Part shown: piece by piece, positions 38,885 to 47,765 of the stretch
Numbering within the stretch: the stretch's first letter is position 1
How the letters are laid out: the number at the start of each line of letters is the position of its first letter
From: Stappia sp. 28M-7
GTDB taxonomy: Bacteria > Pseudomonadota > Alphaproteobacteria > Rhizobiales > Stappiaceae
DNA: 64,000 bases
Reading direction: 5' to 3'
NCBI RefSeq assembly: GCF_014252955.1
Contig: NZ_JACMIA010000001.1
Span: 3,184,258-3,248,257 of the forward strand
Program-made: the position numbers and the translations under genes
The notes under the pieces: generated by a model
What the model was told of the DNA's origin: nothing
The model's input: the letters and a program-made list of their open reading frames with translations, nothing else
Database searches by the model: none

Positions 38885-38971
38885 AGGCCCTGTGGTCCCC
38901 CTGAAGGACTGGCGGCTTCGCCGTTCTCAGTCCGCAGCACCGCCGACATGGCAGCGGCGCGTGATCTCATG

Positions 38972-39000
38972 TACTTACCAAGCCCCTGTGGGCCGCACAA
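38972..39000 (-). promoter_or_regulatory. Candidate sigma70-type promoter for the liv operon
   Basis: Read on the minus strand, TTGTGC (39000-38995) and TAAGTA (38977-38972) are separated by 17 bases, about 90 bases upstream of the livH ATG. The match to consensus is only moderate. Confidence 0.3.
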
Positions 39001-39244
39001 TTCCCCTCGAAAACCGGTACTTAGAAAAGAACATCTTTCCCCTCCGCCGGCAAACGAAACGCGATTGTTCCTCCACGGCACTCCGATGGCCCTCCCCGCG
39101 AACACGGTGTTGCCCGGCGGCCCCGCAGGGCGCGCAATGCGCCCGGCGACTTCCGGACAGACCTGTGGCGGGGAATCGAAGCGGCGACGTGGCTCCTCCC
39201 GATCGCGCCGTTAACGTTAGGGAAAAAAGTCACAAGGAAACACC

Positions 39245-39260
39245 AGTTTCAATTGAAACT
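39245..39260. promoter_or_regulatory. 16-bp perfect palindrome upstream of LysR gene
   Basis: AGTTTCAATTGAAACT is a perfect palindrome 30 bases before the LysR ATG. It is a candidate operator, probably for autoregulation, though the spacing differs from a simple T-N11-A box. Confidence 0.5.
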
Positions 39261-39269
39261 TACGGACGT

Positions 39270-39292
39270 CATGGTTAGATTTTCTAACCATG
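39270..39292 (+). promoter_or_regulatory. 10-bp hairpin that contains the LysR start codon
   Basis: CATGGTTAGA (39270-39279) and TCTAACCATG (39283-39292) are perfect reverse complements around TTT. The right arm ends in the ATG start codon, so the mRNA could sequester its own start, or the DNA could be a repressor site. Confidence 0.6.
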
Positions 39293-40228
39293 AGTAATGG
39301 CAACCTGCCTCCTCTCAACGCGCTCAGGGCCTTGGCCGCCCTCGCCCAGACCGGCCGCGTCGGCAAGGCTGCCGACGAACTCGGCGTCACCCATGCCGCA
39401 GTCAGCCATCACCTGCGCAATCTGGAGGACTGGTTCGGCATCGCGCTGGTGCGTCGGGTCGGACGCCGCGTCGAGCTGACGCCGGACGCCGAGCGCATCG
39501 CCGACGTGACGCGCGCCTCGCTGCAGCGGATCGGCGACGTGTGCCACGACGTGCTGGAAACGGTGCGCCGGCCGGAGCTGTCCATCGCCTGCGTCCCCTC
39601 CTTCGGCACCCGGTACCTGATTCCCCGCCTCGTCGACTTCGCCGAGGTCGCCCCGAACCTGCGGCTCAGCCTGCTCTACGCCCAGCACGGGCTGGCGCAG
39701 GACACCGACATTTCCATCGACTGGTTCGACACCCCGCCGCTGGCCGAGCGCTACGCGGTGCGCCTGCGGCTCCTGTCCGGCCACACGCGGCCGGTCTGCA
39801 GCCCGGCGCATCTGGCCGCGCACGGCCCCTTCGACACGCCGCAAAAGGTGGCCGGCGCCCGCCTGCTGCACGACGAGACCCGCAAGGACTGGCGCGACTG
39901 GATGGCGGAAAACGGCCAGCCGCAGGACCTTGCCGGCAACGGCCCGGTGTTCAGCGACTTCAACCTCTTGGTCAGCGCAGTCGTCGCCGGCCACGGGGTG
40001 GCGCTGTGCGTGGAAACGATGATCGAGGCGGAGCTGGAGCGCGGCGACCTGATCCCGCTCACCGACACGCTGGGCAGCCGCGACCGCGGCTACTGGCTGA
40101 CCACGACGCAGCCGCCCGGCCCGGCCGCCCAGCGCTTCATCGAATGGATCTGCGAGCGCATGCCGGGCAGCGTCCCGGGCTCGCGCGATTCCGGACGGCG
40201 GGGCGCAAATCCGCAACCGGCCCCGTGA
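39290..40228 (+). CDS. LysR-family transcriptional regulator (GcvA-like)
   Basis: Protein of 312 residues. The winged HTH is at about 8-65 (LNALRALAALAQTGRVGKAADELGVTHAAVSHHLRNLE), with a substrate-binding domain from about 90. The DWFDTPPL and GVALCVETMIEAEL features resemble the GcvA/AmpR branch. It is divergent from livH, so control of the liv operon is possible. A flavin reductase gene follows 137 bases downstream on the same strand. The start codon lies inside a perfect hairpin. Confidence 0.9.
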   Translation: MSNGNLPPLNALRALAALAQTGRVGKAADELGVTHAAVSHHLRNLEDWFGIALVRRVGRRVELTPDAERIADVTRASLQRIGDVCHDVLETVRRPELSIACVPSFGTRYLIPRLVDFAEVAPNLRLSLLYAQHGLAQDTDISIDWFDTPPLAERYAVRLRLLSGHTRPVCSPAHLAAHGPFDTPQKVAGARLLHDETRKDWRDWMAENGQPQDLAGNGPVFSDFNLLVSAVVAGHGVALCVETMIEAELERGDLIPLTDTLGSRDRGYWLTTTQPPGPAAQRFIEWICERMPGSVPGSRDSGRRGANPQPAP

Positions 40229-40365
40229 AACCTATTCGAAACCGCCCTAGGTTAGGATCGATGCTCCAGGGGCACATGCCCCCCGCGGACGGACGGCAAC
40301 GCGAAAGAACCAGGGACGGGCACGGTCGGGCCATCAGCATGGCCGGAAGGACCGGAGGGGACGAC

Positions 40366-40899
40366 ATGACGAACAGCTCAGCCTTCAGGACGGGAGGCCT
40401 CGGCGGCGAGGGCGCGCAGCCCGTCGACCGCTTCGCCTTCCGCGAGGCCATGAGCCGGCTGGGCACCGCGGTCCACATCGCCACGACCGATGGCGTCGCC
40501 GGGCGCGGCGGCACCACCGTCTCGGCTGTCGCCTCCGTCTCCGACGCCCCGCCGACGGTGCTGGTCTGCGTCAACCGCCAGGCCCGCATCAATGCCGCGA
40601 TCAAGGCCAACGGCCTGTTCGCCATCAACACGCTGCCGGCCGAGGCGCAGGCGCTCTCCGATGCCTTCGCCGGCAAGGGCGACCTCACCTTCGACGACCG
40701 CTTCGCGCTGGCCGACTGGCATCGGCTCGCGACCGGCTCGCCGATCCTGCGCGGGGCACGCGTGGCACTCGACTGCCGGGTGACCGACATATCCGAGATC
40801 GGCACCCATTCGGTGATCTTCGGCGAGATCCTGGGCATCGAGCTCGGCGAGCGCGGCCCGGCGCTGATCTATCTCGACCGCGCCTATCACCGCATCTGA
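40366..40899 (+). CDS. Flavin reductase family protein (HpaC/RutF-like)
   Basis: Protein of 177 residues. It has the flavin reductase fold segments FREAMSRLGTAVHIATT, TTVSAVASVSDAPPTVLVCVN and FAINTLPAEAQALSDAF. Such proteins supply reduced FMN/FAD to a separate monooxygenase using NAD(P)H. No oxygenase partner lies beside it; the nearest flavin hydroxylase in the window (1532) is self-sufficient by family. The ATG at 40366 has CGGAGGGG upstream. Confidence 0.88.
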   Translation: MTNSSAFRTGGLGGEGAQPVDRFAFREAMSRLGTAVHIATTDGVAGRGGTTVSAVASVSDAPPTVLVCVNRQARINAAIKANGLFAINTLPAEAQALSDAFAGKGDLTFDDRFALADWHRLATGSPILRGARVALDCRVTDISEIGTHSVIFGEILGIELGERGPALIYLDRAYHRI

Positions 40900-40946
40900 C
40901 CTGTCCCGGCTGACGCCGCCTCCTGCAACGACCCGATGAGGCCGCC

Positions 40947-41942
40947 TTGCGCAACCTGATCACCGACGTGCCGGGCCTTTCGGTCGGCAATGCCTCCTGC
41001 GAACGCCTGAAATCCGGCGTTACCGTGCTGACCGCGGACCGGCCGCTGCGCGCCTCCGTGGCGATCCATGGCGGGGCGCCGGGCACCCGCGAGGCGGCGC
41101 TGCTCGATCCGCGCTTCACGGTGGAAAGCGTCGATGCCTTGGTGCTGTCGGGCGGCTCGGCCTTCGGGCTGGATGCGGCCTCCGGCGTGCAGATGGCGCT
41201 GGCCGCGCAAGGGCGCGGCTTTGCCGTCGGCACGGCGCGTGTGCCCATCGTACCGGGGGCGATCCTCTTCGATCTGCTCAACGGCGGCGACAAGGACTGG
41301 GGCGACACCAATCCCTATGGCGCGCTCGGCCGCAAGGCGCTGGCCGCAGCTGCCCCGGACTTCCAGATCGGCAGCTTCGGTGCGGGTGCCGGCGCAACGA
41401 CGGCAACGCTGAAGGGGGGACTTGGATCGGCTTCGGCGAAGCTGTCGTCAGGGGCAACCGTCGGCGCGCTGGTCGCGGTCAATGCGCTCGGCAGCGCGGT
41501 GCTGGGCGATGGCCCGCATTTCTGGGCCGCGCCCTTCGAGAAAGACGGCGAGTTCGGCGGCCTCGGCTGGCCGGCCGCGATGCCGACCCTGCCCGACCGC
41601 CCGCGCACCAAGCTCGACGGCCTCAGCGAGGGCGCCAACACCACCATCGCCATCGTCGCGACGGATCTCGCACTGACCAAGGCCGAGTTGCAGCGGATGG
41701 CGGTGGCGACCCATGACGGCTTCGCCCGCGCCCTGTGGCCCGCGCATACCCCGCTCGATGGCGACCTGATCTTCGCGGCCTCCACGGCCGCGCGCGAGAT
41801 GCGCGATCCCTTGCCCGAGACGGTAGAGATCGGCGCAGTCGCCGCTGCCGTGATGAGCCGGGCGATCGCCCGCGCCGTCCATGCGGCCAGCCCCGCCCCC
41901 GGCGACACGCTGCCGACGTGGGCTGAGCGCTTCGGCGGATAA
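40947..41942 (+). CDS. P1 (S58, DmpA-type) family peptidase
   Basis: Protein of 331 residues of the self-cleaving Ntn-like peptidase family that includes DmpA and BapA. Traits are ITDVPGLSVGNA, LSGGSAFGLDAASGV and GANTTIAIVATD, where the residue pair Thr232/Thr233 is the likely cleavage and nucleophile site. Members cleave aminopeptidase or beta-aminopeptide substrates. It appears to start with TTG at 40947 after a GAGG site, as no ATG fits the frame. It is 21 bases short of the convergent IOR gene stop. Confidence 0.85.
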   Translation: MRNLITDVPGLSVGNASCERLKSGVTVLTADRPLRASVAIHGGAPGTREAALLDPRFTVESVDALVLSGGSAFGLDAASGVQMALAAQGRGFAVGTARVPIVPGAILFDLLNGGDKDWGDTNPYGALGRKALAAAAPDFQIGSFGAGAGATTATLKGGLGSASAKLSSGATVGALVAVNALGSAVLGDGPHFWAAPFEKDGEFGGLGWPAAMPTLPDRPRTKLDGLSEGANTTIAIVATDLALTKAELQRMAVATHDGFARALWPAHTPLDGDLIFAASTAAREMRDPLPETVEIGAVAAAVMSRAIARAVHAASPAPGDTLPTWAERFGG

Positions 41943-41962
41943 AGCGAAAGAAACGCGGCGGA

Positions 41963-44900
41963 TTACTCCGCCGCTTCCATCACAGGCGTGCCCTCGCCCT
42001 GCGGCGCAAGCTGGGCCAGCAGCGCCTCGCGCCGGGCCATCGCCTTGGCGAAATTCGCCTCCTTCACCGGACCGAAGCCGCGCACCGTGTCGGCAACGCG
42101 GGCCAGCTCGACGAGCAGGCCGTAATTCGCCGTGCCGACAAGACCGGCGATGCGCTCGGCATCGGCAAGGCAGAGGCTCGCGAACTCCCGCTCCATGCGC
42201 CGCTCGCCGGTGCGGCCGAACGGATCGAAGGCGCTGCCGCGCAGGCGCTTGGCCTTGGCCAGCAGGCGGAAGGCGGTGAAGATCCACGGGCCGAAGGCGA
42301 TCTTGCGCGGGCGCCCCGTGCGCGGGTCGAGCGAGCGGGAGATCAGCGGCGGCGCCAGGAGCACCTTGAGCTTGCGCGGGCTGTCGAACTGCGCCTCCAA
42401 GCGGGCGCGGAAGTCGGGCTGCGAATACAGCCGCGCGACCTCGTACTCGTCCTTGTAGGCCATCGCCCGGTAGAGGCCGTCGGCGAGCGTGCGCGTCAGC
42501 CGCAGGGTGCCGTTGCCGGCGCGCTCGTCGGCGGCACGCACGGATGCGACCGCATCGAGGAAACGCTTTGCATAGGCCTCGTCCTGATAGGCGGCAAGCT
42601 CGCTGCCGAGGAACGCGATCCGCGTGTCGAGATCCATATCCGCCGCCGGATCGACGGCATTGGCCGCCGGCAGGGCGGACAGGATCTTCTCCGGCACGGC
42701 AAAGAGCACCCGGCCGGCGTGGAAGGCCGACAGGTTCTTCTCCACCGCCGCGCCGTTGAGGCGGATCGCGGTGTCAAGCGCGGTGGTCGAAAGCGGCAGG
42801 CGGCCGGCCTGATGCGCCATGCCGACCAGCATCATGTTGGCGTAGATGGCATCGCCGAACAGCGCCTCGGCGATGCGGGCGATGTCGTGGCCGGCGAAGA
42901 GCGGACAGGCTTCGTCCAGCGTCTTCAGCATCCGCGCCTCGTCGAAGGAGAGCGTCTGCTTCATCACGAACTCGGCCGTCGGCGCGACGCGCGAATTGGC
43001 AAAGCCCGCCGTGCGCTCCCGGTCGATCAGCGCCAGCTGCTCGGCATTGGTCGCCACCACCATGTCGGAGGCGAGCAGCACGTCGAGGCTGGCGGTCGGG
43101 ATGCGCGGCCCCTCGATGGCCCGGTCCGCGGTGGAGAAGCGCAGATGCGAGGTGACCGGGCCGCCCTTCTGGGCAAGGCCGGTCATGTCCAGCGTCGAGG
43201 CCTGCTTGCCGTCCACATGCGCGGCCATGGCCAGCACCGCCGCCGTGGTGGTGACGCCGGCGCCGCCGATGCCGGCAATCAGCAGGTTGAGCGTCGTCTC
43301 AAGCCCGGCGACCTCAGCTTCAGGCAGTTCGGCGACGAGCGCGGCAAGGTCGAGCCCGCTCGCCTCGGCCCGGCGCAGCGAGGCACCCTCCACCTCCACG
43401 AAGGAGGGGCAGAAGCCCTTGGCGCAGGAAAAATCCTTGTTGCAGGACGACTGGTTGATCCGCCGCTTCTCGCCGAAGGGCGTCGCCAGCGGCTCGATGG
43501 AGATGCAGTTGGACTGCACCGAACAGTCGCCGCAGCCCTCGCAGACCCGCTCGTTGATGAACAGGCGCATGTCGGGATCGGCAAAGTTGCCGCGCTTGCG
43601 GCGGCGGCGCTTTTCGGCGGCGCAGGTCTGGTCGTAGATCAGCACGGTGACGCCGACGATCTGCTGCAGCTCCTCCTGCACGCGCATCAGCTCGTCGCGG
43701 TGGAAGACATCGGTGCCCGGCGCAAGGTCGCGGCGGCCGACATAGGCGTCCGGCTCCTCGCTGACGACGACGATGCGCTCGACCCCTTCGGCCTCAAGCT
43801 GGCGGGTGAGCTGCGGCACGGTCAGGATGCCGTCGACCGGCTGGCCGCCGGTCATCGCCACCGCGTCGTTGTAGAGGATCTTGTAGGTGATCGGCACCTT
43901 GGAGGCGACGGCCTGGCGGATCGCCAGGATGCCCGAGTGGAAATAGGTGCCATCGCCGACATTGGCGAAGACATGCTTGTCGCGGGCGAACTCCGACTGG
44001 CCGACCCACAGGACGCCCTCGCCGCCCATGGCGATCTGGCCGTCGGTGGTGCGGCCCGGGATCTCCGTCATGGCATGGCAGCCGATGCCCGGCATGGAGC
44101 GGGCGCCCTCGGGCACGAGCGTGGACGAGGAATGCGGGCAGCCCGAACAGAAATACGGCACGCGCGCGGCGCGCTCCGCATGGCCCTGCGACCACATCAC
44201 CTGCCGGTTCATCCGCTCGGCGACGGCGCGCATCTCGGCGGTCACGAAGTCGGCCGGCAGGAAGGCGAGCAGCGCCGGAATGATCTCGGCGACAGCCAGT
44301 TCCAGCAGGTCGGAGAGGAACGGATTGCCCTGCGGCGTCATCTTGCCCCAGATCGCCGGACGGGCATGGTCCGGCCAGCCATAGGCGATTTCCTTGATCT
44401 GCGGCTCGAGGAAGGCGCGCTTGTGCTCGACGATGAGCAGCCGCTCCAGCCCCCGGGCGAAATTCGACAGGCCGATGGGCTCCAGCGGCCAGGGCATCGC
44501 CACCTTGTAGATGGCAAGGCCGATGTCGCGGGCCCGCTCTTCCGTGAGGCCGATCAGCTCGAACGCCTGGCGCAGGTCGCGATAGGCCTTGCCGGTGGCG
44601 ACGATGCCGATGCGCGGGCGGCTGGCGCCGAAGGCGACCCGGTCGAGCCCGTTGGCCCGCACATAGGCGCGCGCGGCCGGAATGCGCACGTCGCGCAGCA
44701 GCCGCTCGGTCTCCAGGCGATTGCCGAGCAGAAGCACGCGGTTGAGATCGTCGTGCCGGCGCGGATCGCGGTCCTCGGGGAAGACGAAGTCGAGGCGCGC
44801 GGGATCGACGGAGACGGTCGCGGAGGCGTCCATCGTGTCGGCAAGGCAGATCAGCCCGCTCCACAACCCGCTGAAGCGCGACATGGCAAAGCCATGCTGC

Positions 44901-45457
44901 CCGTAGTCCAGCACTTCCTGGATATCGGACGGGTTGAGCACCGGCATCTCGACATGCTGGAAGAAGAACTCCGACTGCGCCGGCAGGATCGAGGACTTGG
45001 CCAGATGATCGTCGCCCGCCAGCGCAAGCACGCCGCCATTGGCCGCCGTGCCGCTGGCATTGGCCTGCCGCAGCACGTCGCCGGCGCGGTCGACGCCCGG
45101 CGCCTTGCCGTACCAGATGCCGAAGACGCCGTCGTAATCGGTGCCCTTGCCGTGATGGGCGACCTTCTGGCTGCCCCAGACGGCGGTGGCGCCGAGCTCC
45201 TCGTTGACGCCGGGCTTGAAGACGATATCGGCCGGGCCAAGGTGGCGCCTGGCGCGCACGAGCTCGGTGTCGAAGCCGGCAAGCGGCGACCCGCGATAGC
45301 CGGAAATGAAGCCGCCGGTCTTCAGTCCGCTTGCCCGGTCGAGCCGGCTGCGGTCGAGGGCGAGGCGTACAAGCGCCTGGATGCCGGTCAGGTAGACACG
45401 GCCGTCATTGGAGACGTATTTGTCGTCGAGGGAGACAGAGCGCGTGATGGCGTTCAT
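41963..45457 (-). CDS. Fused indolepyruvate ferredoxin oxidoreductase
   Basis: Protein of 1164 residues joining the IorA-type thiamine diphosphate parts and the IorB-type gamma domain. The N-terminus has SGYRGSPLAGFD and VNEELGATAVWGSQ. A TPP domain carries GIGCHAMTEI and GDGTYFHSG. A ferredoxin segment (about 635-690) holds CEGCGDCSVQSNC and CNKDFSCAKGFC. The gamma part has GIGGAGVTTTAAVLAMAAH. It oxidises aryl pyruvates from aromatic amino acids to aryl acyl-CoA in the cytoplasm. A divergent Lrp/AsnC gene is a likely regulator. Confidence 0.93.
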   Translation of the reverse strand: MNAITRSVSLDDKYVSNDGRVYLTGIQALVRLALDRSRLDRASGLKTGGFISGYRGSPLAGFDTELVRARRHLGPADIVFKPGVNEELGATAVWGSQKVAHHGKGTDYDGVFGIWYGKAPGVDRAGDVLRQANASGTAANGGVLALAGDDHLAKSSILPAQSEFFFQHVEMPVLNPSDIQEVLDYGQHGFAMSRFSGLWSGLICLADTMDASATVSVDPARLDFVFPEDRDPRRHDDLNRVLLLGNRLETERLLRDVRIPAARAYVRANGLDRVAFGASRPRIGIVATGKAYRDLRQAFELIGLTEERARDIGLAIYKVAMPWPLEPIGLSNFARGLERLLIVEHKRAFLEPQIKEIAYGWPDHARPAIWGKMTPQGNPFLSDLLELAVAEIIPALLAFLPADFVTAEMRAVAERMNRQVMWSQGHAERAARVPYFCSGCPHSSSTLVPEGARSMPGIGCHAMTEIPGRTTDGQIAMGGEGVLWVGQSEFARDKHVFANVGDGTYFHSGILAIRQAVASKVPITYKILYNDAVAMTGGQPVDGILTVPQLTRQLEAEGVERIVVVSEEPDAYVGRRDLAPGTDVFHRDELMRVQEELQQIVGVTVLIYDQTCAAEKRRRRKRGNFADPDMRLFINERVCEGCGDCSVQSNCISIEPLATPFGEKRRINQSSCNKDFSCAKGFCPSFVEVEGASLRRAEASGLDLAALVAELPEAEVAGLETTLNLLIAGIGGAGVTTTAAVLAMAAHVDGKQASTLDMTGLAQKGGPVTSHLRFSTADRAIEGPRIPTASLDVLLASDMVVATNAEQLALIDRERTAGFANSRVAPTAEFVMKQTLSFDEARMLKTLDEACPLFAGHDIARIAEALFGDAIYANMMLVGMAHQAGRLPLSTTALDTAIRLNGAAVEKNLSAFHAGRVLFAVPEKILSALPAANAVDPAADMDLDTRIAFLGSELAAYQDEAYAKRFLDAVASVRAADERAGNGTLRLTRTLADGLYRAMAYKDEYEVARLYSQPDFRARLEAQFDSPRKLKVLLAPPLISRSLDPRTGRPRKIAFGPWIFTAFRLLAKAKRLRGSAFDPFGRTGERRMEREFASLCLADAERIAGLVGTANYGLLVELARVADTVRGFGPVKEANFAKAMARREALLAQLAPQGEGTPVMEAAE

Positions 45458-45560
45458 GGAGACGGCCTCCTCATCCGTCTTCGAGGGTCGCGCGCGAGGG
45501 GGCGTGAAGCGCCCGCACCCCGCGCAATCTGCTGGGACCCAATATGCTCCTTCTATGAGT

Positions 45561-45612
45561 GAAATTCTGTGCTATCGTGCCCGAAACAGACCCAAAAACC
45601 GCACGGAATTTC
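45561..45612. promoter_or_regulatory. Inverted repeat between IOR gene and Lrp gene, likely operator
   Basis: GAAATTCTGTGC (45561-45572) and GCACGGAATTTC (45601-45612) are reverse complements with one mismatch in 12. Their centres are 40 bases apart, close to four DNA turns, as expected for a multimeric Lrp/AsnC regulator. It lies in the 168-bp divergent promoter region. Confidence 0.6.
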
Positions 45613-45625
45613 CCCTCGACAGCCC

Positions 45626-46105
45626 ATGAGCGAAAAAAACCTTCTGGACCCGTCCGACATCCGCGTGCTGCAGATCATGCAGCGGGATGCCTCCCTCTCT
45701 ATCGCCGAAATCGCCCGCGAGGCGGGCATGAGCCAGACCCCGTGCTGGCGCCGCATCAAGAAGCTCAAGGAGACCGGCGTGATCCGCCAGGTCGTCGCCG
45801 TGGTCGACCGGGAAGCGGTCGGGCTCGGCTTCGTCGCCTATGCCTTCGTCAAGCTGGCGGTGCCCAGCCGCGAGAACATGGAGACGTTCGACAAGCTGCT
45901 GCAGCGCTGGCCGGAAGTGGTGATCTGCGAGCGCATCACCGGCGCGGTCGACTACCTGATCAAGGTCGTCGCCAGCGACATCAAGGCCTATGACGACTTC
46001 CTGCGGCTGAAGCTGCTCGACAACACGCTGGTCTCCGACGTGCAATCGCGCATCGTCGTCAGCACGGTGAAGCACACGGTGGCGCTGCCGATTCGCGAGA
46101 CGTGA
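45626..46105 (+). CDS. Lrp/AsnC family transcriptional regulator
   Basis: Protein of 159 residues. An N-terminal HTH (LSIAEIAREAGMSQTPCWRRIKKL, about 24-47) is followed by a RAM ligand domain ending in VVSTVKHTVALPI. Lrp/AsnC proteins sense amino acids and often control a divergent amino-acid breakdown gene; here that is the IOR gene. The ATG at 45626 is chosen because the DNA-binding domain begins just after it. An upstream in-frame ATG at 45569 would lie inside the candidate operator. Confidence 0.93.
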   Translation: MSEKNLLDPSDIRVLQIMQRDASLSIAEIAREAGMSQTPCWRRIKKLKETGVIRQVVAVVDREAVGLGFVAYAFVKLAVPSRENMETFDKLLQRWPEVVICERITGAVDYLIKVVASDIKAYDDFLRLKLLDNTLVSDVQSRIVVSTVKHTVALPIRET

Positions 46106-46127
46106 GGGGGCGGGGACGGGTGCTGCT

Positions 46128-46862
46128 CCCGTTTCCTTTTCCCCGCCTCTCCTCGCGTCATCCCGGACGAGGCCGAGGGCCGAAGATCCGGGATCGGCGA
46201 GCCATGGCGGTCGTGGCATGTTTCCGAAGCGCACCTCACACGCCCTCGGCTCTCCGGCCCCGGCTCGGCGCTTGCGCGCCGTCCGGGGTGACGAAGGGAC
46301 AGGTTAGCGGACTCTCGCGGCCGCTCTGGAAACCAATAGGCCCCGGATCTCGCGATGCTCGTCCGGGGTGACGGCAGAGGGGATGCGAGGCCGTGCCACT
46401 CTCTCAGGCCGTCATCCCGGGCAAGGCGCAGCCGCGACCCGGGACCCATTGGCACCCTCGGCAGGCATGAAGCAGAGGACGGGGCGGCGTAGCGCCCGTT
46501 TCCTTTTCCCCGCCTCTCCTCGCGTCATCCCGGACGAGGCCGGAAGGCCGAAGATCCGGGATCGGCGAGCCATGGCGGTCGTGGCTTGTTTTCGAAGCGC
46601 ACCTCACACACCCTCGGCTCTCCGGCCCCGGCTCGGCACTTGCGCGCCGTCCGGGGTGACGAAGGGACAGGTTAGCGGGCTCTCGCGGCCGCTCTGGCAA
46701 CCAATAGGCCCCGGATCTCGCGATGCTCGTCCGGGGTGACGGCAGAGGGGATGCGAGGCCGTGCCACTCTCTCAGGCCGTCATCCCGGGCAAGGCGCAGC
46801 CGCGACCCGGGACCCATTGGCACCCTCGGCAGGCATGAGGCGGAGGACGGTGCGGCGTAGCT
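46128..46862. repeat. Tandem duplication of a 367-bp intergenic repeat
   Basis: Unit 1 is 46128-46494 (367 bp) and unit 2 is 46495-46862 (368 bp), nearly identical with a few substitutions and one 1-bp insertion. Each unit carries arms CGTCATCCCGGACGAG (46156-46171 in unit 1) and CTCGTCCGGGGTGACG (46358-46373), an inverted repeat with one mismatch in 16, plus further CCGGGGTGACG and CGTCATCCCGGGCAAG copies. This looks like a dispersed palindromic repeat of the kind common in this lineage. Frames open across it are repeat artefacts. A decayed third start follows from 46863. Confidence 0.9.
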
Positions 46863-47094
46863 CCCGCGCTCTTGCCCCTCCTCGCGTCTTCCCGGTCTTC
46901 GGCAAGCCTGAACCGGGACGACAGCGGAGGAGCAATGTGGGGCCAGCGTGTCCTCGCCTTGCCGCAGCCAATGGTCGCACCCGACTTGACCCTGCACGCG
47001 GACAGGGCACAGTGGCGGCCCGCGGGCTAAGCCCGCGCCGCCGCGGTCGGGTGCGGCAAATTCGGGAAAACCCAGCTTGGGGAAGGACAGGACG
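46863..47094. other. Gap between tandem repeat and GFA gene
   Basis: Contains decayed repeat sequence, then a 7-bp hairpin CGCGGGC-TAA-GCCCGCG at 47021-47037. No gene seen. Confidence 0.4.
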
Positions 47095-47550
47095 ATGGGA
47101 CACAATGCCGGGCCGCTGACGGGCAGCTGCCGCTGCGGGGCAACCACGATCGCGATCACCGCCGATCCGGTGATGACCGCCGCCTGCCACTGCCGGGGCT
47201 GCCAGAAGATGAGCTCCAGCGCCTTTTCGCTGACCGCGATGGTGCCGGCCGAGGCGTTTTCGGTCACCGCCGGCGAGCCGGTGAAGGGCGGTATCCAGGG
47301 GCCGCAGCTCGACCATTATTTCTGCCCCCACTGCAAGACCTGGATGTTCACCCGCATCACCGGCTTCGAGGCAGTGGTCAACGTGCGCCCGACCATGTTC
47401 GACGACGAGCGCTGGTCGAAGCCCTTCATGGAAACGATGACGGCGGAAAAGCTCGCCTGGGTCGAGCTTCCGGTGGCGCGCAGCTTCGAGGGTTTCCCGC
47501 CGCCGGAAGAGTTTCCCCAGCTGATCGCGGAATTCGCCGCGCGCGACTGA
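47095..47550 (+). CDS. GFA/CENP-V domain protein
   Basis: Protein of 151 residues with the zinc-binding cysteines of the GFA family: SCRCG (Cys12, Cys14), CHCRGC (Cys31, Cys33, Cys36) and CPHC (Cys77, Cys80). The founding member was linked to S-hydroxymethylglutathione formation, but most homologues have unknown substrates. The ATG at 47095 has GGAAGGACAGG upstream; a TTG at 47077 is in frame but less likely. It stands alone between repeat-rich gaps. Confidence 0.88.
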   Translation: MGHNAGPLTGSCRCGATTIAITADPVMTAACHCRGCQKMSSSAFSLTAMVPAEAFSVTAGEPVKGGIQGPQLDHYFCPHCKTWMFTRITGFEAVVNVRPTMFDDERWSKPFMETMTAEKLAWVELPVARSFEGFPPPEEFPQLIAEFAARD

Positions 47551-47581
47551 CGGGCAGCGCGCAGGCAAGGCCCCTGCCTGG

Positions 47582-47719
47582 CGTCATCCCGGACGAGGCC
47601 GGAAGGCCGAAGATCCGGGACCGGGGAGCCACGGCGGTTGCGGGTTCGATTCGGAGCGCGCCTCATACGCCCTCGGCCCTCCGGTCCCGGGTCGCGGCTA
47701 CGCCTTGCCCGGGATGACG
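47582..47719. repeat. Third copy of the palindromic intergenic repeat
   Basis: A 138-bp element with left arm CGTCATCCCGGACGAG (47582-47597) and right arm CTTGCCCGGGATGACG (47704-47719). Its first 34 bases match the tandem units, while the interior differs. It sits between the convergent GFA gene and the DadA-like gene. Confidence 0.8.
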
Positions 47720-47765
47720 AGGAGAGACGTCGGCGCGTGAGCGGCACGGGAATGCGCGACAGCGC

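Larger units (their letters stand above)
38885..39289. other. Intergenic region between divergent livH and LysR gene
   Basis: A 405-bp gap with no supported gene. It holds the candidate liv promoter near 38972-39000 and, near the right end, two strong palindromes just before the LysR start. The middle part (39001-39230) shows nothing I can name. Confidence 0.5.

Noticed and set aside
42719-45562. A plus-strand open frame of 947 codons
   Set aside because: Antisense to the 1164-residue oxidoreductase, which has clear Fe-S and TPP motifs; no domain is visible in the antisense product.
46128-46862. Possible CRISPR array from tandem repeated sequence
   Set aside because: Two long units are repeated, with no short repeats separated by unique spacers of constant size, and no cas genes.
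46368-47267. Open frames of up to 287 codons across the 46-47 kb gap
   Set aside because: They arise from the tandem palindromic repeat (recurring RRASAEPGPES-type text) and decay at the edges.
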